Of a stretch of 64,000 nt of DNA, positions 12,201 to 24,636 are shown in pieces. The position numbers and the translations under genes were made by a program. The notes beneath the pieces were generated by a model. The model ran no database searches. It worked only from the letters and a program-made list of their open reading frames with translations, and was not told where the DNA came from. Position 1 is the first letter of the stretch. Every line of letters starts with the position of its first letter. The stretch lies in assembly GCA_014526335.1 (NCBI GenBank), contig JACTAT010000285.1:648501-712500 (forward strand). The letters run 5' to 3'. This stretch comes from Chrysaora quinquecirrha (taxonomy: Eukaryota; Cnidaria; Scyphozoa; Semaeostomeae; Pelagiidae).

Positions 12201-13994
12201 AAAAATCGCCAAAAAGGCAAGTCTATAGCCTTGCCAAATGGCAAAAAATCGGGCAAAATCAGGGGTTTTGAAAACTCCCTTCTTTCGTTAAATGTTCACA
12301 GTAAAACCCACCAAAGACCCCCTCAATCGCTTCTAGAGGGTAAAGAAGGTTATTTTCCATCAGAATTAGTTGAATTAGGGAGAAAAAATTTCCCTCAAGA
12401 AATCGCCAAAAAGGCAAGTCTATAGCCTTGCCAAATGGCAAAAAATCGGGCAAAATCAGAAGTTTTGAAAACTCCCTTCTTTCGTCAAATATTCACAGTA
12501 AAACCCACCAAAGACCCCCTGAATCGCTTCTAGGGGGTAAAGAAGGTAATTTTTAGTCAGAATTAGTTGAATGAAAGAGAAAAAATTTACCTCAAAAAAT
12601 CGCCAAAAAGGCAAGTCTATAGCCTTGCCAAATGGCAAAAAATCGGGCAAAATCAGGGGTTTTGAAAACTACCCTCTTTCGTCAAATATTCACAGTAAAA
12701 CCCACCAAAGACCCCCGGAATCGCTTATAGGGGGTAAAGAAGGTTATTTTCCATCAATATTAGTTGAATTAGGGAGAAAAAATTTCCCTCAAAAAATCGC
12801 CAAAAAGGCAAGTCTATAGCCTTGCCAAATGGCAAAAAATCGGGCAAAATCAGGGGTTTTGAAAACTCCCTTTTTTCGTCAAATATTCACAGTAAAACCC
12901 ACCAAAGACCCCCTGAATCGCTTTCAGGGTGTTAAGAAGGGAATTTTAAATCAGAATTAGTTGAATGAAAGGGAAAAAATTTACCTCAAAAAGCTGCCAA
13001 AAAGGCAAGTCTATAGCCTTGCCAAATGGCCAAAAATCGGGCAAAATCAGGGGTTTTGAAAACTACCCTCTTTCGTCAAATATTCACAGTAAAACCCACC
13101 AAAAACCCCTGAATCGCTTCTAGGGGGTAGTAAGGTACTTTTCCATGAGAATTAGTTGAATTAGGGAGAAAAAACTTTCCTCAAAAAATCGCCAAAATGG
13201 CAAAACTATAGCCTTGCCAAATGGCCAAAAATCGGGCAAAATCAGGGGTTTTGAAAACTACCCTCTTTCGTCAAATATTCACAGTAAAACCCACCAAAGA
13301 CCCCCGGAATCGCTTATAGGGGTAAAGAAGGTTATTTTCCATCAATATTAGTTGAATTAGGGAGAAAAAATTTCCCTCAAAAAATCGCCAAAAAGGCAAG
13401 TCTATAGCCTTGCCAAATGGCAAAAAATCGGGCAAAATCAGGGGTTTTGAAAACTCCCTTCTTTCGTTGAATGTTCACAGTAAAACCCACCAAAGACCCC
13501 CTCAATCACTTCTAGAGGGTAAAGAAGGTTATTTTCCATCAGAATTAGTTGAATTAGGGAGAAAAAATTTCCCTCAAGAAATCGCCAAAAAGGCAAGTCT
13601 ATAGCCTTGCCAAATGGCAAAAAATCGGGCTAAATCAGGTGTTTTGAAAACTCCCTTCTTTCGTTAAATATTCACAGTAAAACTCACCAAAGACCCCCTG
13701 AATCGCCTCTAAGGGGTAGTAAGGTACTTTTCCATCAGAATTAGTTGAATTAGGGAGAAAAAACTTTCCTCAAAAAATCGCCAAAATGGCAAAACTATAG
13801 CCTTGCCAAATGGCCAAAAATCGGGCAAAATCAGGGGTTTTGAAAACTACCCTCTTTCGTCAAATATTCACAATAAAACCCACCAAAGACCCCCTGAATC
13901 GCTTCTGGGGGTAAATAAGGTAATTTTTAATCAGAATTAGTTGAATGAAAGAGAAAAAATTTCCCTCAAAAAATCGCCAAAAAGGCAAGTCTAT

Positions 13995-16900
13995 AGCCTT
14001 GCCAAATGGCATAAAATATTCGTTAAACATTCACAGTAAAACCCACCAAAAACCCCCTGAATCGCCTCTAAGGGGTAGTAAAGGTAATTTTCCATCAGAA
14101 TTAGTTGAATTAGGGAGAAAAATCTTTCCTCAAAAAATGGCCAAGATGGCAAGTCTATAGCCTTGCCAAATGGCAAAAAATCGGGCAAAATCAGGGGTTT
14201 TGAAAACTCCCTTCTTTCGTCAAATATTCACAGTAAAACCCACCAAAGACCCCTGAATTGCTTCTAGGGGTAAAGAAGGTAATTTCCATCAGAATTAGTT
14301 GAATGAAAGAGAAAAAATTTACCTCAAAAAATCCCCAAAAAGGCAAGTCTATAGCCTTGCCAAATGGCCAAAAATTGGGCAAAATCAGGGGTTTTGAAAA
14401 CTCCCCTCTTTCGTCAAATATTCACAGTAAAACCAACCAAAAACCCCCTGAATCAACTCTACGGGGTAGTAAAGGTAATTTTCCATCAGAACTAGTTGAA
14501 TTAGGGAGAAAAAACTTCCCTCAAAAAATCGCCAAAAAGGCAAGTCTATAGCCTTGCCAAATGGCCAAAAATCGGGCAAAATCAGGGGTTTTGAAAACTA
14601 CTCTCTTTCGTCAAATATTCACAGTAAAACCCACCAAAGACCCCCTGAATCGCCTCTAAGGGGTAGTAAAGGTAATTTTCAATCAAAATTAGTTGAATTA
14701 GGAGAAAAATTTCCCTCAAAAAATCGCCAAAAGGCAAGTCTATAGCCTTGCCAAATGGCCAAAAATCGGGCAAAATCAGGGTTTTGAAAACTACCCTCTT
14801 TCGTTAAATATTCACAGTAAAACCCACCAAAGACCCTGAATCGCTTCTAGGGGTGAATAAGGTAATTTTCAATCAAAATTAGTTGAATGAAAGAGAAAAA
14901 TTTCCCTCAAAAATCGCCAAAAAGCCAAGTCTATAGCCTTGCCAAATGGCAAAAATCGGGCAAAATCAGGTGTTTTGAAAACTCCTTCTTTCGTTAAATA
15001 TTCACAGTAAAACTCACCAAAGACCCCTGAATCGCCTCTAAGGGGTAGTAAAGGTAATTTTCCATCAGAATTAGTTGAATTAGGGAGAAAAAACTTTGCT
15101 CAAAAAATCGCCAAAATGGCAAGTCTATAGCCTTGCCAAATGGCCAAAAATCGGGCAAAATCAGTGGGTTTTGAAAACTACCCTCTTTCGTCAAATATTC
15201 ACAGTAAAACTCACCAAAGACCCCCTGAATCGCCTCTAAGGGGTAGTAAAGGTAATTTTCCATCAGAATTAGTTGAATTAAGGAGAAAAAATTTCCCTCA
15301 AAAAATCGCCAAAAAGGCAAGTCTATAGCCTTGCCAAATGGCAAAAAATCGGGCAAAATCAGGTGTTTTGAAAACTCCCTTGTTTCGTTAAATATTCACA
15401 GTAAAACCCACCAAAGACCCCCTGAATCGCCTCTAAGGGGTAGTAAGGTACTTTTCCATCAGAATTAGTTGAATTAGGAGAAAAATTTCCTCAAAAATCG
15501 CCAAAATGGCAAGTCTATAGCCTTGCCAAATGGCCAAAAATCGGGCAAAATCAGGGGTTTTGAAAACTACCCTCTTTCGTCAAATATTCACAGTAAAACC
15601 CACCAAAGACCCCCGGAATCGCTTATAGGGGGTAAAGAAGGTTATTTTCCATCAAAATTAGTTGAATTAGGAGAAAAATTTCCCTCAAAAATCGCCAAAA
15701 GGCAAGTCTATAGCCTTGCCAAATGGCCAAAAATCGGGCAAAATCAGGGTTTTGAAAACTCCCTCTTTCGTCAAATATTCACAGTAAAACCCACCAAAGA
15801 CCCCTGAATCGCTTATAGGGGTAAAGAAGGTTATTTTCCATCAATATTAGTTGAATTAGGAGAAAAATTTCCTCAAAAATCGCCAAAAGGCAAGTCTATA
15901 GCCTTGCCAAATGGCAAAAATCGGGCAAAATCAGGGTTTTGAAAACTCCCTTCTTTCGTTAAATGTTCACAGTAAAACCCACCAAAGACCCCCTCAATCG
16001 CTTCTAGAGGGTAAAGAAGGTTATTTTCCATCAGAATTAGTTGAATTAGGGAGAAAAAATTTCCCTCAAGAAATCGCCAAAAAGGCAAGTCTATAGCCTT
16101 GCCAAATGGCAAAAAATCGGGCAAAATCAGGGGTTTTGAAAACTCCCTTTTTTCGTCAAATATTCACAGTAAAACCCACCAAAGACCCCCTGAATCGCTT
16201 TCAGGGTGTTAAGAAGGGAATTTTAAATCAGAATTAGTTGAATGAAAGGGAAAAAATTTACCTCAAAAAGCTGCCAAAAAGGCAAGTCTATAGCCTTGCC
16301 AAATGGCCAAAAATCGGGCAAAATCAGGGGTTTTGAAAACTACCCTCTTTCGTCAAATATTCACAGTAAAACCCACCAAAAACCCCTGAATCGCTTCTAG
16401 GGGGTAGTAAGGTACTTTTCCATGAGAATTAGTTGAATTAGGGAGAAAAAACTTTCCTCAAAAAATCGCCAAAATGGCAAAACTATAGCCTTGCCAAATG
16501 GCCAAAAATCGGGCAAAATCAGGGGTTTTGAAAACTACCCTCTTTCGTCAAATATTCACAGTAAAACCCACCAAAGACCCCCGGAATCGCTTATAGGGGG
16601 TAAAGAAGGTTATTTTCCATCAATATTAGTTGAATTAGGGAGAAAAATTTCCCTCAAAAATCGCCAAAAGGCAAGTCTATAGCCTTGCCAAATGGCAAAA
16701 ATCGGCAAAATCAGGGTTTTGAAAACTCCTTCTTTCGTTGAATATTCACAGTAAAACCCACCAAAGACCCCTCAATCGCTTCTAGAGGGTAAAGAAGGTT
16801 ATTTTCCATCAGAATTAGTTGAATTAGGGAGAAAAAATTTCCCTCAAGAAATCGCCAAAAAGGCAAGTCTATAGCCTTGCCAAATGGCAAAAAATCGGGC

Positions 16901-17257
16901 TAAATCAGGTGTTTTGAAAACTCCTTCTTTCGTTAAATATTCACAGTAAAACTCACCAAAGACCCCTGAATCGCCTCTAAGGGGTAGTAAGGTACTTTTC
17001 CATCAGAATTAGTTGAATTAGGAGAAAAACTTTCCTCAAAAATCGCCAAAATGGCAAAACTATAGCCTTGCCAAATGGCCAAAAATCGGGCAAAATCAGG
17101 GTTTTGAAAACTACCTCTTTCGTCAAATATTCACAATAAAACCCACCAAAGACCCCCTGAATCGCTTCTGGGGGTAAATAAGGTAATTTTTAATCAGAAT
17201 TAGTTGAATGAAAGAGAAAAAATTTCCCTCAAAAAATCGCCAAAAAGGCAAGTCTAT
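13995..17257. repeat. Higher-order block inside the satellite (about 3.26 kb)
   Basis: A rare shortened unit, in which AAATGGCATAAAATATTCG joins two parts of the monomer and removes about 35 bp, occurs at about 13995 and again at about 17258, with the same series of variants after each. The same shortened unit occurs once more at about 3908, about 10.09 kb to the left, again followed by the same variant series. The spacing of 3263 bp shows that whole blocks of about 16-17 monomers have been copied, in addition to single-unit turnover. Confidence 0.7.
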
Positions 17258-20200
17258 AGCCTTGCCAAATGGCATAAAATATTCGTTAAACATTCACAGT
17301 AAAACCCACCAAAAACCCCCTGAATCGCCTCTAAGGGGTAGTAAAGGTAATTTTCCATCAGAATTAGTTGAATTAGGGAGAAAAATCTTTCCTCAAAAAA
17401 TGGCCAAGATGGCAAGTCTATAGCCTTGCCAAATGGCAAAAAATCGGGCAAAATCAGGGGTTTTGAAAACTCCCTTCTTTCGTCAAATATTCACAGTAAA
17501 ACCCACCAAAGACCCCCTGAATTGCTTCTAGGGGGTAAAGAAGGTAATTTCCCATCAGAATTAGTTGAATGAAAGAGAAAAAATTTACCTCAAAAAATCC
17601 CCAAAAAGGCAAGTCTATAGCCTTGCCAAATGGCCAAAAATTGGGCAAAATCAGGGGTTTTGAAAACTCCCCTCTTTCGTCAAATATTCACAGTAAAACC
17701 AACCAAAAACCCCCTGAATCACCTCTACGGGGTAGTAAAGGTAATTTTCCATCAGAACTAGTTGAATTAGGGAGAAAAAACTTCCCTCAAAAAATCGCCA
17801 AAAAGGCAAGTCTATAGCCTTGCCAAATGGCCAAAAATCGGGCAAAATCAGGGGTTTTGAAAACTACTCTCTTTCGTCAAATATTCACAGTAAAACCCAC
17901 CAAAGACCCCCTGAATCGCCTCTAAGGGGTAGTAAAGGTAATTTTCAATCAGAATTAGTTGAATTAGGGAGAAAAAATTTCCCTCAAAAAATCGCCAAAT
18001 AGGCAAGTCTATAGCCTTTCCAAATGGCCAAAAGTCGGGCAAAATCAGGGGTTTCGAAAACTACCCTCTTTCGTCAAATATTCACAGTAAAACCCACCAA
18101 AGACCCCTGAATCGCTTCTAGGGGGTGAATAAGGTAATTTTCAATCAAAATTAGTTGAATGAAAGAGAAAAACTTTGCCTCAAAAAATCGCCAAAAAGCC
18201 AAGTCTATAGCCTTGCCAAATGGCAAAAAATCGGGCTAAATCAGGTGTTTTGAAAACTCCCTTCTTTCGTTAAATATTCACAGTAAAACTCACCAAAGAC
18301 TCCCTGAATCGCCTCTAAGGGGTAGTAAAGGTAATTTTCCATCAGAATTAGTTGAATTAGGGAGAAAAAACTTTGCTCAAAAAATCGCCAAAATGGCAAG
18401 TCTATAGCCTTGCCAAATGGCCAAAAATCGGGCAAAATCAGGGGTTTTGAAAACTACCCTCTTTCGTCAAATATTCACAGTAAAACTCACCAAAGACCCC
18501 CTGAATCGCCTCTAAGGGGTAGTAAAGGTAATTTTCCATCAGAATTAGTTGAATTAAGGAGAAAAAATTTCCCTCAAAAAATCGCCAAAAAGGCAAGTCT
18601 ATAGCCTTGCCAAATGGCAAAAAATCGGGCAAAATCAGGTGTTTTGAAAACTCCCTTGTTTCGTTAAATATTCACAGTAAAACCCACCAAAGACCCCCTG
18701 AATCGCCTCTAAGGGGTAGTAAGGTACTTTTCCATCAGAATTAGTTGAATTAGGGAGAAAAAACTTTCCTCAAAAAATCGCCAAAATGGCAAGTCTATAG
18801 CCTTGCCAAATGGGCAAAAATCGGGCAAAATCAGGGGTTTTGAAAACTACCCTCTTTCGTCAAATATTCACAGTAAAACCCACCAAAGACCCCCGGAATC
18901 GCTTATAGGGTGTAAAGAAGGTTATTTTCCATCAAAATTAGTTGAATTAGGGAGAAAAAATTTCCCTCAAAAAATCGCCAAAAAGGCAAGTCTATAGCCT
19001 TGCCAAATGGCCAAAAATCGGGCAAAATCAGGGGTTTTGAAAACTACCCTCTTTCGTCAAATATTCACAGTAAAACCCACCAAAGACCCCCGGAATCGCT
19101 TATAGGGGGTAAAGAAGGTTATTTTCCATCAATATTAGTTGAATTAGGGAGAAAAAATTTCCCTCAAAAAATCGCCAAAAAGGCAAGTCTATAGCCTTGC
19201 CAAATGGCAAAAAATCGGGCAAAATCAGGGGTTTTGAAAACTCCCTTCTTTCGTTAAATGTTCACAGTAAAACCCACCAAAGACCCCCTCAATCGCTTCT
19301 AGAGGGTAAAGAAGGTTATTTTCCATCAGAATTAGTTGAATTAGGGAGAAAAAATTTCCCTCAAGAAATCGCCAAAAAGGCAAGTCTATAGCCTTGCCAA
19401 ATGGCAAAAAATCGGGCAAAATCAGAAGTTTTGAAAACTCCCTTCTTTCGTCAAATATTCACAGTAAAACCCACCAAAGACCCCCTGAATCGCCTCTAAG
19501 GGGTAGTAAAGGTAATTTTCCATCAGAATTAGTTGAATCAGGGAGAAAAAATTTCCCTCAAAAAATCGCCAAATAGGCAAGTCTATAGCCTTGCGAAATG
19601 GCCAAGAATCGGGCAAAATCAGTGGTTTTGAAAACTACCCTCTTTCGTCAAATATTCACAGTAAAACCCACCAAAGACCCCTTAATCGCTTCTAGGGGGT
19701 GAATAAGGTAATTTTCAATCAAAATTAGTTGAATGAAAGAGAAAAAATTTCCCTCAGAAAATCGCCAAAAAGGCAAGTCTATAGCCTTGCCAAATGGCAA
19801 AAAATCGGGCAAAATCTGGTGTTTTGAAAACTCCCTTCTTTCGTCAAATATTAACAGTAAAACCCACCAAAGACCCCCTGAATCGCTTCTAGGGGCAAAG
19901 AAGGCAATTTTCCATCAGAATTAGTGGAATGAAAGAGAAAAAATTTACCTCAAAAAATCGCCCAAAAGGCAAGTCTATAGCCTTGCCAAATGGCAAAAAA
20001 ATCGGGTAAAATCAGGGGTTTTGAAAACTCCCTTCTTTCGTCAAATATTCACAGTAAAACCCACCAAAGACCCCCTGAATCGCTTCTAGGGGGTAAAGAA
20101 GGTAATTTTTAGTCAGAATTAGTTGAATAAGAGAAAAAATTTACCTCAAAAAATCGCCAAAAAGGCAAGTCTATAGCCTTGCCAAATTGCAAAAATTCGG

Positions 20201-22291
20201 ACAAAATCAGGGGTTCTGAAAACTCCCTTCTTTCGTCAAATATTCGCAGTAAAACCCACCAAAGACCCCCTGAATCGCTTCTAGGGGGTAAAGAAGATAA
20301 TTCTAAATTAAAATTAGTTGAATGAAAGAGAAAATACTTTACCTCAAAAAATCGACAAAAAGGCAAGTCTATAGCCTTGCCCAATGGCAAAAAATTGGGC
20401 AAAATCAGGGGTTTTGAAAACTCCCTTCTTTCGTCAAATATTCACAGTAAAACCCACCAAAGACCCCCTGAATCGGTTCTAGGGGGTAAAGAAGGTAATT
20501 TTCCATCAGAATTTGTTGAATGAAAGAGAAAAAATTTACCTCAAAAAATCGCCAAAAAGGCAAGTCTATAGCCTTGCCAAATTGCAAAAATTCGGGCAAA
20601 ATCAGGGGTTTTGAAAACTCTCTTCTTTCGTCAAATATTCGCAGTAAAACCCACCAAAGACCCCCTGAATCGCTTCTAGGGGGTAAAGAAGGTAATTTTC
20701 CATCAGAGTTAGTTGAAAGAAAGAGAAAATATTTACCTCAAAAAATCGCCAAAAAGGCAAGTCTATAGGCTTGCCAAATTGTTGAAAATTGGGCAAAATC
20801 AGGGGTTTCGAAAACTCCCTTTTCTCGTAAAATATTCACAGTAAAACCCACCAAAGACCCCCTGAATCGCCTCCAAGGGGTAGTAAAGGTAATTTTCCAT
20901 CAGAATTAGTTGAATTAGGGAGAACAAGTTTCCCTCAAAAAATCGCCAAAAAGGGAAGTCTATAGCCTTGCCAAATGGCAAAAATTTGGGCACAATCAGG
21001 GGTTTTGAAAACTCCCTTCTTTCGTCAAATATTCACAGTAAAACCCACCAAAGACCCCATGAATCGCTTCTAGGGGGTAAAGAAGGTAATTTTAAATCAG
21101 AATTAGTTGAATGAAAGAGAAAAAATTTACCTCAAAAAATCGCCAAAAAGGCAAGTCTATAGCCTTGCCAAATGGCCAAAAATTGGGCAAAAACAGGTGT
21201 TTTGAAAACTTCCTTCTTTTGTCAAATATTCGCAGTAAAGCCTACCAAAGACCCCCTAAATCGCTTCTAATGGGTAGTAAAGTTAATTTTCCATCAGAAT
21301 TAGTTGAATGAAAGAGAAAAAATTTCCCTCAAAAAATCGCCAAAACGGCAAGTCTATAGCCTTACCAAATTGTCAAAACTTGGGCAAAATCAGGGGTTTT
21401 GAAAACTCCCTTCTTTCGTCAAATATTCACAGCAAAACCCACCAAAGACCCCCTGAATCGCCTCTAAGGGGTAGTAAAGGTAATTTTCCATCAGAATTAG
21501 TTGAATCAGGGAGAAAAAGTTTCCCTCAAAAAATCGCCAAAAAGGGAAGTCTATAGCCTTGCCCAATGGCAAAAAATTGGGCAAAATCAGGGGTTTTGAA
21601 AACTCCCTTCTTTCGTCAAATATTCACAGTAAAACCCACCAAAGACCCCCTGAATCGGTTCTAGGGGGTAAAGAAGGTAATTTTCCATCAGAATTAGTTG
21701 AATGAAAGAGAAAAAATTTACCTCAAAAAATCGCCAAAAAGGCAAGTCTATAGCCTTGCCAAATGGCCAAAAATTGGGCAAAAACAGGTGTTTTGAAAAC
21801 TCCCCTCTTTCGTCAAATATTCACAGTAAAACCCACCAAAGACCCCCTGATTCACTTCTACGGGTAAAGAAGGTAATTTTCCATCAGAATTAGTTGAATG
21901 AAAGAGAAAAAATTTCCCTCAAAAAATCGCCAAAACGGCAAGTCTATAGCCTTACCAAATTGTCAAAACTTGGGCAAAATCAGGGGTTTTGAAAACTCCC
22001 TTCTTTCGTCAAATATTCACAGTAAAACCCACCAAAGACCCCCTGAATCGCCTCTAAGGGGTAGTAAAGGTAATTTTCCATCAGAATTAGTTGAATTAGG
22101 GAGAAAAAGTTTCCCTCAAAAAATCGCCAAAAAGGGAAGTCTATAGCCTTGCCCAATGGCAAAAAATTGGGCAAAATCAGGGGCTTTGAAAACTACCTTC
22201 TTTCGTCAAATATTCACAGTAAAACCCACCAAAGACCCCCTGAATCGGTTCTAGGGGGTAAAGAAGGTAATTTTCCATCAGAATTTGTTGA

Positions 22292-24636
22292 ATGAAAGAG
22301 AAAAAATTTACCTCAAAAAATCGCCAAAAAGGCAAGTCTATAGCCTTGCCAAATTGCAAAATTTCGGGCAAAATCAGGGGTTTTGAAAACTCCCTTCTTT
22401 CGTCAAATATTCGCAGTAAAACCCACCAAAGACCCCCTGAATCGCTTCTAGGGGGTAAAGAAGATAATTCTAAATTAGAATTAGTTGAATGAAAGAGAAA
22501 AAACTTTACCTCAAAAAATCGACAAAAAGGCAAGTCTATAGCCTTGCCAAATTGTCGAAAATTGGGCAAAATCAGGGGTTTTGAAAAACTCCCTTCTTTC
22601 GGCAAATATTCGCAGTAAAACCCACCAAAGACCCCCTGAATAGCTTCTAGGGGGTAAAGAAGGTAATTGTCCATCATAATTAGTTGAATGAAAAAGCAAA
22701 AATTACCTATAAAATCGCCAAAAAGGCAAGTCTATAGCCTTGCCAAATTGTCAAAAACTGGGCAGAATCAGGGGCTTTGAAAACTCCCTTTTTTCGTCAA
22801 ATATTCACAGTAAAACCCATCAAAGACCCCCTGAATCGCTTCCAAGGTGTTGAGAAGGTAATTTTAAATCAGAATTAGTTGAATGAAAGAGAAAAAATTT
22901 ACCACAAAGAATCGCCAAAAAGGCAAGTGTATAGCCTTGCCAAATGGCGAAAAATTTGGCAAAATTAGGGTGCTTGAAAACTCCCCTCTTTCGTCAAATA
23001 TTCACAATAAAACCCACCAAAGACCCCCTGAATCGCTTCTAGGGGGTAAAGAAGGTAATTTGAAATCAGAATTAGTTGAATGAAAGAGAAAAAATTTACC
23101 TCAAAAAATCGCCAAAAAGGCAAGTCTATAGCCTTGCCAAATGGCCAAAAATTGGGCAAAAACAGGTGTTTTGAAAATTCCCTTCTTTGGTCAAATATTC
23201 ACAGTAAAACCTACCAAAGACCCCCTAAATCGCTTCTAGGGGGTAAACAAGGTAATTGTCCATCATAATCAGTTGAATGAAAAAGCAAAAATTACCTATA
23301 AAATCGCCAAAAAGGCAAGTCTATAGCCTTGCCAAATTGTCAAAAACTGGGCAGAATCAGGGGCTTTGAAAACTCCCTTTTTTCGTCAAATATTCACAGT
23401 AAAACCCATCAAAGACCCCCTGAATCGCTTCCAAGGTGTTGAGAAGGTAATTTTAAATCAGAATTAGTTGAATGAAAGAGAAAAAATTTACCACAAAGAA
23501 TCGCCAAAAAGGCAAGTGTATAGCCTTGCCAAATGGCGAAAAATTTGGCAAAATTAGGGTGCTTGAAAACTCCCCTCTTTCGTCAAATATTCACAATAAA
23601 ACCCACCAAAGACCCCCTGAATCGCTTCTAGGGGAAAAGAAGGTAATTTGAAATCAGAATTAGTTGAATGAAAGAGAAAAAATTTACCTCAAAAAATCGC
23701 CAAAAAGGCAAGTCTATAGCCTTGCCAAATTGCAAAATTTCGGGCAAAATCAGGGGTTTTGAAAACTCCCTTCTTTCGTCAAATATTCGCAGTAAAACCC
23801 ACCAAAGACCCCCTGAATCGCTTCTAGGGGGTAAAGAAGATAATTCTAAATTAGAATTAGTTGAATGAAAGAGAAAAAACTTTACCTCAAAAAATCGACA
23901 AAAAGGCAAGTCTATAGCCTTGCCAAATTGTCGAAAATTGGGCAAAATCAGGGGTTTTGAAAAACTCCCTTCTTTCGGCAAATATTCGCAGTAAAACCCA
24001 CCAAAGACCCCTGAATAGCTTCTAGGGGTAAAGAAGGTAATTGTCCATCATAATTAGTTGAATGAAAAGCAAAATTACCTATAAAATCGCCAAAAGGCAA
24101 GTCTATAGCCTTGCCAAATTGTCAAAAACTGGGCAGAATCAGGGCTTTGAAAACTCCTTTTTCGTCAAATATTCACAGTAAAACCCATCAAAGACCCCCT
24201 GAATCGCTTCCAAGGTGTTGAGAAGGTAATTTTAAATCAGAATTAGTTGAATGAAAGAGAAAAAATTTACCACAAAGAATCGCCAAAAAGGCAAGTGTAT
24301 AGCCTTGCCAAATGGCGAAAAATTTGGCAAAATTAGGGTGCTTGAAAACTCCCCTCTTTCGTCAAATATTCACAATAAAACCCACCAAAGACCCCCTGAA
24401 TCGCTTCTAGGGGGTAAAGAAGGTAATTTGAAATCAGAATTAGTTGAATGAAAGAGAAAAAATTTACCTCAAAAAATCGCCAAAAAGGCAAGTCTATAGC
24501 CTTGCCAAATGGCCAAAAATTGGGCAAAAACAGGTGTTTTGAAAATTCCCTTCTTTGGTCAAATATTCACAGTAAAACCTACCAAAGACCCCCTAAATCG
24601 CTTCTAGGGGGTAAAAAAGGTAATTGTCCATCATAA
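22292..24636. repeat. Second higher-order repeat, about 1.37 kb (7 monomers), in the right satellite domain
   Basis: Variant monomers recur at about 1.37-kb spacing: the pair at 22292 and 23668 (1376 bp), 22883 and 24251 (1368 bp), and 23080 and 24448 (1368 bp). Seven monomers of 197 bp make 1379 bp, so the block is a seven-unit higher-order repeat with small indels. It is made of variants not seen in the left domain, so the two halves of the array have amplified separately. Confidence 0.7.
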
